DNA from: Candidatus Hodarchaeota archaeon | GTDB taxonomy: Archaea > Asgardarchaeota > Heimdallarchaeia > Hodarchaeales > Hodarchaeaceae | NCBI GenBank assembly: GCA_016840285.1 | Contig: JAEOSR010000131.1 | Coordinates: forward strand, 1 to 59,436 | Direction of reading: 5' to 3' | DNA length: 59,436 bases | Part shown: piece after piece, positions 46,227 through 54,460 of the stretch | Position numbering within the stretch: the first letter of the stretch is position 1 | Layout of the letters: the number at the start of each line of letters is the position of its first letter | Program-made: the position numbers and the translations under genes | The notes under the pieces: generated by a model | What the model saw: only the letters and a program-made list of their open reading frames with translations | Told to the model about the DNA's origin: nothing | The model's database searches: none

Positions 46227-46964
46227 ATGACATTTGATGCTATGGGAGTAATTTTTGATTTGGACGGAACATTAATTGATTCAATGAGGAGTTTTTACAC
46301 TTTGGTTGTTGATAATCTTAAACGAAGAAATATTGAAGTTTCAGAAGAAGCTTTAAAAAAAGTTGGTAGTGAATTATTAAAGGAATTTCAAACACCACCC
46401 TCTGGGCAAGGATTAAAACTTGTTATTAACTTGTTTTGGAGAATTGGCAGAAAATTTGGGCTTTCAAGATTCAAAGCAATAGGTTTTACTTTTGATTGTG
46501 TTTCAAAAGCGAGGAAAGTGTACCATTCAGCTCCATTATTTCCAGATACGAAAAAAACACTGTCTCAGCTTCAAGAAGCTGGATATCAGCTTGGTATATT
46601 TACAATGGCCTCACGAAAACAGCTAAAAGAGAGCTTAATAAAGCATAATATTGCTCAATTTTTTAATTCTAAAGGATTAATTTCACGCGATGATGTTAAG
46701 CGAGCAAAACCAGATCCTGAGGGGGTTCTACTAGCTCTTAAACATTGTTCAATTCATCCTTCAAAGGGATATTTTATTGGAGATCTACCTATCGATATAA
46801 TTGCAGGAAATAATGCTGGAACAACTACTATTGGATTGACTACAGGACTTTTAAACAAAAAAACGTTCCAGCAATATTGTCAACCTACTATCATTCTTGA
46901 CTCTTTAGATCAAGCAACAGACTGGATCCTATACAAAAAAGTATATAATTCTCTTAATTCATAA
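46227..46964 (+). CDS. HAD-superfamily phosphatase (phosphoglycolate-phosphatase-like)
   Basis: 245 residues. Motif I is DLDGTLIDSM near residue 10, with the catalytic Asp pair. A helical cap runs to about 95, motif II is the Ser/Thr in FTMASRKQ, motif III the Lys in KPDPEGVLLAL, and motif IV is YFIGDLPIDI (D-x3-D). This arrangement is that of C1-capped HAD phosphatases such as phosphoglycolate or pyrophosphate phosphatases; the substrate is not evident. Its neighbour on the same strand, the prenyl synthase, does not point to a function. Confidence 0.85.
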   Translation: MTFDAMGVIFDLDGTLIDSMRSFYTLVVDNLKRRNIEVSEEALKKVGSELLKEFQTPPSGQGLKLVINLFWRIGRKFGLSRFKAIGFTFDCVSKARKVYHSAPLFPDTKKTLSQLQEAGYQLGIFTMASRKQLKESLIKHNIAQFFNSKGLISRDDVKRAKPDPEGVLLALKHCSIHPSKGYFIGDLPIDIIAGNNAGTTTIGLTTGLLNKKTFQQYCQPTIILDSLDQATDWILYKKVYNSLNS

Positions 46965-47083
46965 TTTCGATATTAATTTCTAGTAAATCCAAGTACCAAA
47001 GTATAATTATTCAAGATCTCAAACAAATAGAAACCAAAGCAAAAACTAATTAATATCCTATTCTTATCTTAGGAGTTTTAAAA

Positions 47084-48133
47084 ATGACTAGTTTATTTTC
47101 AGACGAGGTTTTCGCTCGTATGAGTGAGTTAGGTAAGTCAGTAGAGCCCGAAATGCGGAAATTTCTCTTAAAAGGAGTTCAGTCAGAATTTCAAGACTTA
47201 ATAATGTGGCAAACAGAGACTGGGGGGAAAAGGTTGCGACCTGCATTAACCATTGTGTTTGCTCAAGCCTTCGGAGCATCTCCAGAGGCACAGGAGGTAT
47301 TAGCAGCTGCTGCGGGAATAGAACTGATTCATAGCTATTCTCTAATATTAGATGACATAATTGATCGTGGGGAACTGCGACGTGGTAAACCTACGGTACG
47401 GACGAAATATGGGGATGAATTCGCTATTCTATCAGCTATTATTCATCGTGAAGCCATTTATGAAGCCGCTAAAGCAACTGGGAAATTTGTTAATGATACT
47501 ATTACTATATATTCTGAAGCCATCCGAGAGTTAGTTGAGGGAGAACGGTTAGACATCCTTTTCGAGCAAAATGATCAAAGAGTACATGAATATTTCCTAT
47601 CTAATCGTTATCATACAGTTACATTAGAGGACTATAAAGAAATGATTGCTGGAAAAACGGCCTCGCTGCTCGCAGCTGCATGTAAACTCGGTGCTGTTGT
47701 TGGAGGGGCATCTTTTGATGAACAAGGGGCTGCTAGAAAATTTGGTTGGGCAACAGGTATTGCATTTCAAATTGCTGACGATTACCTTGATATTTTTGCT
47801 GTTTCAGACAAATTTGGGAAAGTAGTTTATAAAGATATTATTGAACAAAAATTAGGAAATTTTGTGTGTTTACAAGCAATAAAAACGCTTAATGAGGATG
47901 AAGCAAAATTATTTCAGGACTACTTACGAGATTCCACTCTTTCAGATGCAGATCGAATCAACAAATGTGTTCCACTGATAGAAAAGGCAAACGTGAAAGA
48001 TACTGTGATGAAAGAGGCTGAAAAATGGGCCCAAAAAGCTAAGATGACTTTGAAAACAGTTAATTTTAAGGAAGAAACAAATAAAACCATTCTAGAAAAA
48101 TTAGCTGAATTTACTGTAAGAAGAGCCTTTTAA
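47084..48133 (+). CDS. Isoprenyl diphosphate synthase (GGPP-type)
   Basis: 349 residues, trans-prenyltransferase. The first aspartate-rich motif is LILDDIIDRGELRRGKPT near residue 87 and the second is QIADDYLDIF near 230; GGKRLRPAL near 47 binds the allylic or homoallylic diphosphate. It supplies C20 or longer chains for archaeal ether lipids. An AGGAG ribosome-binding site precedes the ATG. It is somewhat longer than usual, with extra helices after the second motif. Chain length cannot be deduced from the residues before the first motif by eye. Confidence 0.9.
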   Translation: MTSLFSDEVFARMSELGKSVEPEMRKFLLKGVQSEFQDLIMWQTETGGKRLRPALTIVFAQAFGASPEAQEVLAAAAGIELIHSYSLILDDIIDRGELRRGKPTVRTKYGDEFAILSAIIHREAIYEAAKATGKFVNDTITIYSEAIRELVEGERLDILFEQNDQRVHEYFLSNRYHTVTLEDYKEMIAGKTASLLAAACKLGAVVGGASFDEQGAARKFGWATGIAFQIADDYLDIFAVSDKFGKVVYKDIIEQKLGNFVCLQAIKTLNEDEAKLFQDYLRDSTLSDADRINKCVPLIEKANVKDTVMKEAEKWAQKAKMTLKTVNFKEETNKTILEKLAEFTVRRAF

Positions 48134-48155
48134 CGAATACAAGAAAGTAAAGATA

Positions 48156-48779
48156 TCATTTTTTCAGAGATTGCTTTTCAAAAAGTTCAGCTATATCATC
48201 AAGCTCTTCTAGCCCAGTTTTCAGGACACTGTTAAGCTCTTTAATCTTTTTCTCCAAAAATTGGATAGTTTTTGTATTATCTTTTTGCGAAAGCTCTTTA
48301 CTGCAAGTGGTACAAATAAATCCAAGTTCAAATGCATCAGAAAAAGGAACAGGAGTGTGTCCTTCATCGCAAACATATAACAGATTTCTTTGTTCATAAT
48401 CTAAGCGTTGACGTAATTTTTTGATTGATTGCTTTCGCCTGCTGGCGATAAGGTCAAGTATTCTTTCATAAATTGGACTCCAATAATATACGAAGTAACC
48501 TGTTTCTCTATCCCTAACCCGACGATAACGAGCTAAAGACCGTTCATTTAACTTATATAATGATTTTCGAACTTCTTTTAACGCAATTCGTGGAATCTCT
48601 TGTGTTTCATCTTCATTTAAAGCTTCGTGAGCCTGTTCTATCTCTTCATTAAGAATGTTAACCATCTCTTCGTCAATTATCTCTTTACGATCAAGAAGTA
48701 CATTAAGAACTTTAACTGTTGTTTTATCTGTTAATTTTAGCATGATATCATTAAGTTGAGAATAAGACAACAACGGCAC
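48156..48779 (-). CDS. tfe: Transcription factor E, alpha subunit (TFE)
   Basis: 207 residues. The N-terminal winged helix is at residues 8-95, ending in the SLYKLNERSLARYRR region typical of TFIIE-alpha. The C-terminal zinc-ribbon region is near 132-158 (YVCDEGHTPVPFSDAFELGF then ICTTCSKEL). One metal-ligand pair looks altered: the first knuckle has C-x3-H in place of CxxC, whereas the second is CTTC. A helical tail follows. It assists promoter opening by RNA polymerase with TBP and TFB. The roadblock gene lies 35 bases upstream on the same strand. Confidence 0.88.
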   Translation of the reverse strand: MPLLSYSQLNDIMLKLTDKTTVKVLNVLLDRKEIIDEEMVNILNEEIEQAHEALNEDETQEIPRIALKEVRKSLYKLNERSLARYRRVRDRETGYFVYYWSPIYERILDLIASRRKQSIKKLRQRLDYEQRNLLYVCDEGHTPVPFSDAFELGFICTTCSKELSQKDNTKTIQFLEKKIKELNSVLKTGLEELDDIAELFEKQSLKK

Positions 48780-48814
48780 CTTATGGTACGATTAGGACGT
48801 AGAGAATAGATTAA

Positions 48815-49288
48815 TTAAAAGTTTTCTAATTCTTTTAGCGCTGCCATGATTGATTGAGATTCTGGTTTTTTTATCTTAACTGCAGAAGGTTCTGTAATCT
48901 TATCCATTAGAGAGGATAAAGATTCAGAGGATTCCTTCATCCGCACACGAATCAATCCTAGTTGAGCATCTGGTTCAGCCACAACAACCAAAATTCCCCG
49001 CTCACCACTCTGCGCGGTTAGAATCTTACCATCATTAAATTCAGCAAGCATAATTCCTAGCTCTCCTAATGTGAGAGCACTCCCTTGTTCCGCTGCTCCA
49101 CAAAATACAGCAGAGGCAATTGCTCCAATACTTTCGAGATCAAAAGATCCCATGGTTTCTGAAACTAACAGTCTAGAAGCTCGTGCGATTGTCAATCCAG
49201 TTCTGTCACCTAATAAAGTGACTTTAATAGACGTATCGCTCTTCAATAATCGAGTGAGTTCCCGGTGTATTTCGTCTCTTTGCACCAT
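48815..49288 (-). CDS. Roadblock-like domain protein
   Basis: 157 residues. The pattern is an N-terminal helix (EIHRELTRLLKS), IKVTLLGDRTGLTIARAS, a helix SIGAIASAVFCGAAEQGSAL and the final strand GILVVVAEPD. It follows the roadblock order in GTPase-regulator proteins, with a C-terminal extension of about 40 residues. Neighbours on the same strand are TFE downstream and, beyond a tnpB remnant, the SNARE-like gene upstream. Confidence 0.72.
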   Translation of the reverse strand: MVQRDEIHRELTRLLKSDTSIKVTLLGDRTGLTIARASRLLVSETMGSFDLESIGAIASAVFCGAAEQGSALTLGELGIMLAEFNDGKILTAQSGERGILVVVAEPDAQLGLIRVRMKESSESLSSLMDKITEPSAVKIKKPESQSIMAALKELENF

Positions 49289-49451
49289 ACGGTCTTCACC
49301 TAACTTTCAATTCGCACTTCAACATATATTACTTTTTAATCTTGTGATTTTAATTCTTCTCTAATTTTTATTCAGGTTATTAAAATTAATAAAAATGTAT
49401 CCAATTATATTCACACGAGGTCATCAACTAGCTCGTTACCGCAGCTAACCT

Positions 49452-49997
49452 CTATCGTGTGGGATGTAACCCGACACCCTCTATCCTGTCAGCTTCAACA
49501 GCGTTCAGGAGTGCTTTTTTCAGAATATTATACTCACCATTCACATCAGCAGTAATAATAGTGCCTTTCTGAGATTTGAATAGCCCTCTAGTCATTCTTC
49601 TGCCTAGATATTGACAATGGTGTTCGATTGACTCGTTATCTAAGAAAGAACACTTGCTGGAGTGGTTTTCTTCCTGTTTAATGACCGTTATTCCCTGTTC
49701 TTCCGCTTTATATTCTAATTGTTGAATTAGCCTATGATGAGGAAGAGAAACAAAATTCTGGGTATTACTTTTACCCATCTGGCAGTTTTGTTTCCAATCG
49801 GGATTGTACCCAATAATTACTGTTCCAATGTCATTCAATACACAGTACTCAATAATTTTTCTACTATTCTTGTGAAAATAGTCATTAACTTTCTTATTGC
49901 GTTTATGGGTCAATTTTTTTATGGTTATCCCTGTTGTTATTCCCTGACGGTCATATGTTGATTGAATCTTTGCTCTTTTTTTATTATAATACAACAA
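49452..49997 (-). pseudogene. tnpB fragment, N-terminus missing
   Basis: 181 codons correspond to the C-terminal half of an IS1341-type TnpB. It has the helix after RuvC-I (KLTHKRNKKVNDYFHKNSRKI), DIGTVIIGYNPDWKQ, RuvC-II in KQEENHSSKCSFLDNES (catalytic Glu), and RuvC-III in ITADVNGEYNIL (catalytic Asp), ending in IEGVGLHPTR. The N-terminal domain and first catalytic Asp are absent. It overlaps the 3' end of the SNARE-like gene by 14 bases, so an insertion or deletion junction lies exactly there. CACACGA/TCGTGTG repeats at 49414-49463 may be its right-end hairpin. Confidence 0.85.
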
Positions 49998-50703
49998 TCA
50001 CAATAACTAGGGCAATTACTGACCCTGCTAATAAGGCTAATAATGTTCTGTTTTGAGTTAACTTTCGAGAAATTTTCCCTAGCGTAGATTGAACTTTTTG
50101 TAGTTTTGAGTCAACTTCAGTAATTTTTTCATCAATTTTATCAATTTTGACTCCCTGTTCATCAAGTCTTCGAGTTAAAGTAGTTAAGCTTTGAGAGATT
50201 TGATTTAATTGAACGTTCATCTGATCCATTGACGTTAAAAAAGAATTTTCCAAAATTTGAAGCCGTTCTTCTAACGTACCGACATTTTGAGATGTAACGG
50301 CCTCCCCAGGGTAAGCTAACTCATAGATACGATTTCCCATTTCATCACTTGCAGGTGGGGCCGCTTTTAAATCCATTGAATCAATAGATTCACCTATCTT
50401 GGCCAAATTTCCCCGTAATAACTGCATTTTTCGCTTACTTTCTTTTATCTCCGTTATTTTTTCATTTTGTTGACGTAATCTACTTGGTTGGATGAATTTA
50501 GGCATTGATCCTAAGATCTTCGATGAAAAGGAGCGTTTTTCGATAACTTGTTCGGAATATCCGCCAGTCATGTCATCTGCCATCTCCTCCATAGATTCAA
50601 GGACTGATTCAAGGTCATGGATGAATCCTACAATGAGTTCCTTCTCACTTGGTTCTTCAGTCTTTTTAAACCATTTTCCTAATCTTTTCGTTATAACGGA
50701 CAA
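49984..50703 (-). CDS. Tail-anchored SNARE-like protein
   Basis: 239 residues. Residues 1-110 are helical (possible regulatory helices), 111-142 a linker, 143-215 a long coiled coil, and 221-239 a hydrophobic C-terminal anchor (LLALLAGSVIALVIVIVVL). In the coiled coil, core positions I169, L173, L176, L180, Q183, I187, I190, I194, V197, L201, V204, L208, I211 and L215 fall at unbroken 3/4 spacing, with Gln at the central position in EQGVKIDKI, very close to the E/S-Q-G-x-x-I-D-x-I of syntaxins. The Gln lies 38 residues before the anchor, as in Qa-SNAREs. Heimdallarchaeal SNARE-like proteins are known from the literature; family membership here is by reading only. Confidence 0.6.
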   Translation of the reverse strand: MSVITKRLGKWFKKTEEPSEKELIVGFIHDLESVLESMEEMADDMTGGYSEQVIEKRSFSSKILGSMPKFIQPSRLRQQNEKITEIKESKRKMQLLRGNLAKIGESIDSMDLKAAPPASDEMGNRIYELAYPGEAVTSQNVGTLEERLQILENSFLTSMDQMNVQLNQISQSLTTLTRRLDEQGVKIDKIDEKITEVDSKLQKVQSTLGKISRKLTQNRTLLALLAGSVIALVIVIVVL

Positions 50704-50839
50704 ATTATAGTCTCCAGTATATGTTTTTCAGGAAATTAATCGGCTTAATTGTAGAGTTTTAACCATAATTCCTAGTTTATGATCTTCATATTGAAGTAAA
50801 TCAAATTATTTAATATTACTTCCTAAATGATTTTTCTTA

Positions 50840-50931
50840 TGAACTACCACCAGCTAAAGCAGGTGGCTTCCTACGAGTTCGCCAAACCCATTACCAACAA
50901 GATAAGCTGGAAGTTTCGTTTTACCATTGAC
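50840..50931 (-). pseudogene. IS605 right end with tnpB tail remnant
   Basis: The plus-strand sequence CCACCAGCTAAAGCAGGTGG at 50847-50866 is a hairpin that, on the minus strand, follows a TnpB-tail-like frame (VNGKTKLPAYLVGNGFGELV then GSHLL and TAG at 50854). This is the common right end of a tnpB class. Nothing catalytic is left. A weaker copy lies about 550 bases to the right, at 51415-51510. Confidence 0.6.
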
Positions 50932-50959
50932 TGTGTATCGTAGATTATCAAGTGACTGT

Positions 50960-51414
50960 GAACTTCCATGTGAGAGTTACCATGCAACCAACTTGAGATT
51001 TTTTTTGTTCAATACTTTATATAAGCCTTCTTAGCCTCTTCTTCCAACTTAAATAGCAATCATTTCTTCTTTTAACCTTTTTAATTCTATTATTCTTTGT
51101 CTCCCCTTTTTATTCTCTTTGAGATAATTTTTGCCTCACCACTTATCCCCCACCTTTCAGGTCATATTTGGTTAACACGGGGAAGAAAGGTGTATTCAGG
51201 GATGACGAAGTACTGTAAAGGAAGGGGTTGTATTCTTATACCTAAAAGTTTCTAGAAGAAACGAATATAATTTGGTCAAGAAAGAAATCATACATCCCCT
51301 TTTAATTACCTAAGAAGATTAATCTTTCAAAGGTAAATTTCCCTCATTTCCATGTTAGATATTCCTAAATTCGGTTGGTCTCTGTATCAGGAAATAATCT
51401 AAGGCCAGTAAATA
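50960..51414. other. AT-rich gene-free stretch
   Basis: About 450 bases between the two right-end remnants, with no gene I can support. Short G-rich pieces occur near 51170-51230 without an evident structure. The wider interval 50704-51585 contains no gene at all. Confidence 0.35.
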
Positions 51415-51510
51415 ACCTCCAGATGAGGCAGATGGTTTCCTATGTGTTCTTAGAAGCCAAAAATAATCCCATAATAGAATACAAATAGGAACCATCGTTT
51501 TATCATTCAA
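51415..51510 (-). repeat. Second, degraded copy of the 50840 right end
   Basis: On the minus strand it aligns by eye with 50840-50931: GATAAAACGA, TTCC, ATGGG, GGCTTCTAAGAACACATAGG and a damaged hairpin (CCATCTGCC/TCTGGAGGT). It has about 60 percent matching positions over the aligned parts. It is in the same orientation, so it is an older insertion of the same element class or a duplicated piece. Confidence 0.5.
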
Positions 51511-51585
51511 ATTAATCAAAATAATCACATTTCATTAGAAAATTAAACTTTAAAAAGGTGTTTTCAATACTAGGAAGGAATATTT

Positions 51586-52908
51586 GTGCAAAATGCAGAC
51601 AGAGCTCTAATACTTTCAAATGCAAGTGAGATTGTCACACTTAAATCTGGAACTTATTCATCACACTTACGAATGAGTGATCTAGAGGTAATTTTAATCA
51701 AGAATGGATCTCTGGTTATCCAAAATGGGATTATCTCGGATATTCTAGATTATCCCATTTCTAAGTCAAATAGTCCTATATCAGAACCTTCTATTGTGGA
51801 TGTAACTGGAAAAACAATAATCCCTGGTTTTGTTGATTCTCACACCCACCTTTCTTTTGCAGGAGACCGTGAGGATGAATTAGAGATGAAATTGCAGGGT
51901 AAATCCTATCTCGAAATCTTAAAACAAGGAGGTGGGATCATGAAAACAGTTAAAGCCACTAGAGCAGCTAGCTTGAAAAAACTAGTAGAAAGAGGTGAAG
52001 AGAACGCTAACATTATGCTTAAACATGGAACTACAACCATTGAGGCAAAGAGTGGTTACGGTCTTGATATTGAAAGCGAGATAAAGCAATTAAGGGCATT
52101 TCAAAAATTGAACAATGTAAGTTACACCTCAATAATACCAACATATTTAGGTGCTCATGCTCTTCCACCTGAATTTTCAAACAATAAAGAGAAATATATT
52201 GATCTGATAATTGAAGAGGGAATTCCTCAAATATCAAAAAGCCATTTAGCTACATTTATTGATGTTTTTTGTGAGAAAGGGGTTTTCTCAATAGATGAAA
52301 GCCGTAATATCCTTTTAGCAGGAAAGAAGAATGGTCTACAGCCAAAAATTCATGCAGATGAAATTGTTCGAACAGGGGGAGCCCAACTCGCTGCAGAAGT
52401 TGGAGCAATTTCAGCAGATCATTTATTAACAACTGATGATGATGGATTCAGTGCTCTCGCAGAAGCAGGAGTCATTCCAGTACTATTACCTGGAACTCCT
52501 TTTTCTCTTATGAAAAATGAGTATCCACCAGCTCGTCGAATGATTGATGAATTTGATCTCCCTGTAGCTCTAGCAACTGATCTGAATCCAAATTGTTTTT
52601 GCCACTCTATGCTTCAAATCATCACACTAGCTTGTTTCACCATGCGAATGACACCTACAGAAGTTTTAATTGCTTCAACTTTTAATTCTGCTGCAGCTAT
52701 TGGACTTCAACGGAATATTGGAAGTATAGAGGTAGGAAAGCAGGCTGATTTAGTGGTACTCAATGCAGGCAATAGTATGTATATTCCTTACAAATTTGGA
52801 ACTGCCAGTTTGATCGATATGGTCATAAAGAACGGTGAAATAGTAGCAGCGAATACTCCAGCCCTAGTTTCATTAAATAACTGTTTAAAATCGCCTAATT
52901 CGGATTAA
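51586..52908 (+). CDS. hutI: Imidazolonepropionase
   Basis: 440 residues, amidohydrolase fold. Third step of histidine degradation: 4-imidazolone-5-propionate to N-formimino-glutamate. Metal motifs are VDSHTHLSFAGDREDE near residue 85 (HxH), IHADEIVRTGG (His near 257), SADHLLTTDD (His near 281) and ATDLNPNCF near 331 (Asp). The GGGIMKTVKATRAAS segment is specific for HutI. GTG start preceded by AGGAAGG. Its last 24 bases overlap the 3' end of hutH on the other strand. Confidence 0.93.
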   Translation: MQNADRALILSNASEIVTLKSGTYSSHLRMSDLEVILIKNGSLVIQNGIISDILDYPISKSNSPISEPSIVDVTGKTIIPGFVDSHTHLSFAGDREDELEMKLQGKSYLEILKQGGGIMKTVKATRAASLKKLVERGEENANIMLKHGTTTIEAKSGYGLDIESEIKQLRAFQKLNNVSYTSIIPTYLGAHALPPEFSNNKEKYIDLIIEEGIPQISKSHLATFIDVFCEKGVFSIDESRNILLAGKKNGLQPKIHADEIVRTGGAQLAAEVGAISADHLLTTDDDGFSALAEAGVIPVLLPGTPFSLMKNEYPPARRMIDEFDLPVALATDLNPNCFCHSMLQIITLACFTMRMTPTEVLIASTFNSAAAIGLQRNIGSIEVGKQADLVVLNAGNSMYIPYKFGTASLIDMVIKNGEIVAANTPALVSLNNCLKSPNSD

Positions 52909-54384
52909 TTCGGCGCAGGCATTTATATCGGGAGATAATTCACGATCCTCAGACAATTTTGGAATGACTTTCCGAATCTTCTGATATACTTCTAAGGTTG
53001 TAGGAGCAAGTTGATCCTGAATTTCAGCTAAATCTATTGCCTGTGACACACACAATAGTTCAATGGCTAGAATAAAATTTACATGTTCAACAATTTTCCG
53101 AGTATGAGTTGCAGCGATAGTCCCCATACTTACATGATCTTCTTGATTGGCAGATACAGGGATTGAATCAACTGAGGATGGAAATGCCAACTGTTTATTT
53201 TCAGAGACCAAAGAAGCAGCAGTATATTGAGCAATCATGAATCCAGAGTTTATTCCACTTTCAAGAGATAGAAATGCTGGTAATCCACTAAGAGTAGGGT
53301 TCAACAGTCGTTCAATCCGCCGCTCGGAGATATTACCAAGCTCCGCAACTGCAATACCTAGGAAGTCCATAACTAAAGCTATAGGCTGGCCATGAAAGTT
53401 CCCACCGCTAAGGATTTTATCTGAAGAAAATATAAGAGGATTATCAGTCGAGGAGTTCATCTCAGTTTCTATAATTCGTTTAACATATCTAATTGTGTCT
53501 AAAGTAGCCCCATGCACCACTGGTGCACAACGTAGGGAATAACTATCTTGATAAGCAATATTTTCACGAATCCGCTTACTTCCCTTTAAATATTCAAGAA
53601 TTGCCTTAGCTGCATCTATCTGTCCTTCGTGTGGTCGTGCTTGATGGATTCTCGGATTTAATGCATCAATATTGGCTCGATGTACCTCCATACTCATACT
53701 AGTTGCAAGGTTAGCTATTTTGACTAGATACTCTGCATCTGCTACCGCTATTGCTGCTATTGAAGTCATTGCTTGAGTTCCATTAAGGAGTGCGAGCCCC
53801 TCTTTAGCAGATAGTTCTACAGGTGATAATCCAGCTATTTCTAAAGCTTGAAGTCCAGATACTCGTGTTTCTCCATGGTAAGCACAACCCCTACCGATTA
53901 ATACTAAAGCTAGGTGTGCTAAAGGAGCTAGATCTCCACTTGCGCCCAAACTTCCCTGTGAGGGTACAACAGGTGTTATGTCGTTATTTAAGAGATTTAA
54001 GATAAGAGAAACTACCTTTAAGCGGATACCAGAGTGTCCTCGAGCAAATTTGTTTACCTGAAGCAACATCATGCCTCTTACAACTTCACGGGATAATTCT
54101 GGACCTACTCCAGCAGCGTGACTGATTATTAAGTTATTTTGAAGTTTTTGTGCGTCTTGAGGTGAAATCGTAGTGTTTTGGAGATATCCAAATCCTGTAG
54201 TCACGCCATAAACCCTCCGTTTTTCTTTCAATATATCTTGTACAATCTTAGAAGCCTGATTGATCCTTTTTTTGGCTTCATTTGATATTGTAACTACTAT
54301 TTCATTACGAGCAACGGCAACCATGTTCAAAATAAATAGTGTATCTCCATTTAGCTCAACCATCGGTTTATCCATCTTTATCAC
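52885..54384 (-). CDS. hutH: Histidine ammonia-lyase
   Basis: 499 residues. First step: histidine to urocanate and ammonia. The MIO prosthetic group forms from Ala148-Ser149-Gly150 in GSLGASGDLAPLAH. Other marks are YGVTTGFGYLQNT near 59, NGTQAMTS near 199, YSLRCAPVVHGA near 285, TDNPLIF near 315 and the FHGQPIALVMDF region near 333. All the usual active-site residues appear present and the length is normal. It is followed on the same strand, upstream, by hutU; the intervening gap is about 75 bases. Confidence 0.95.
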   Translation of the reverse strand: MIKMDKPMVELNGDTLFILNMVAVARNEIVVTISNEAKKRINQASKIVQDILKEKRRVYGVTTGFGYLQNTTISPQDAQKLQNNLIISHAAGVGPELSREVVRGMMLLQVNKFARGHSGIRLKVVSLILNLLNNDITPVVPSQGSLGASGDLAPLAHLALVLIGRGCAYHGETRVSGLQALEIAGLSPVELSAKEGLALLNGTQAMTSIAAIAVADAEYLVKIANLATSMSMEVHRANIDALNPRIHQARPHEGQIDAAKAILEYLKGSKRIRENIAYQDSYSLRCAPVVHGATLDTIRYVKRIIETEMNSSTDNPLIFSSDKILSGGNFHGQPIALVMDFLGIAVAELGNISERRIERLLNPTLSGLPAFLSLESGINSGFMIAQYTAASLVSENKQLAFPSSVDSIPVSANQEDHVSMGTIAATHTRKIVEHVNFILAIELLCVSQAIDLAEIQDQLAPTTLEVYQKIRKVIPKLSEDRELSPDINACAELIRIRRF

Positions 54385-54460
54385 GAAACAATAATGAATA
54401 GAAAGCGGAAGATTAGGAAAATTTTTATCAATTTCAATAACCTAAGAAGTATCATTCAAC

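Noticed and set aside
45127..49997. Functional TnpB-type RNA-guided nuclease
   Set aside because: Neither remnant has the whole RuvC triad in one frame, and one has frameshifts and a large deletion.
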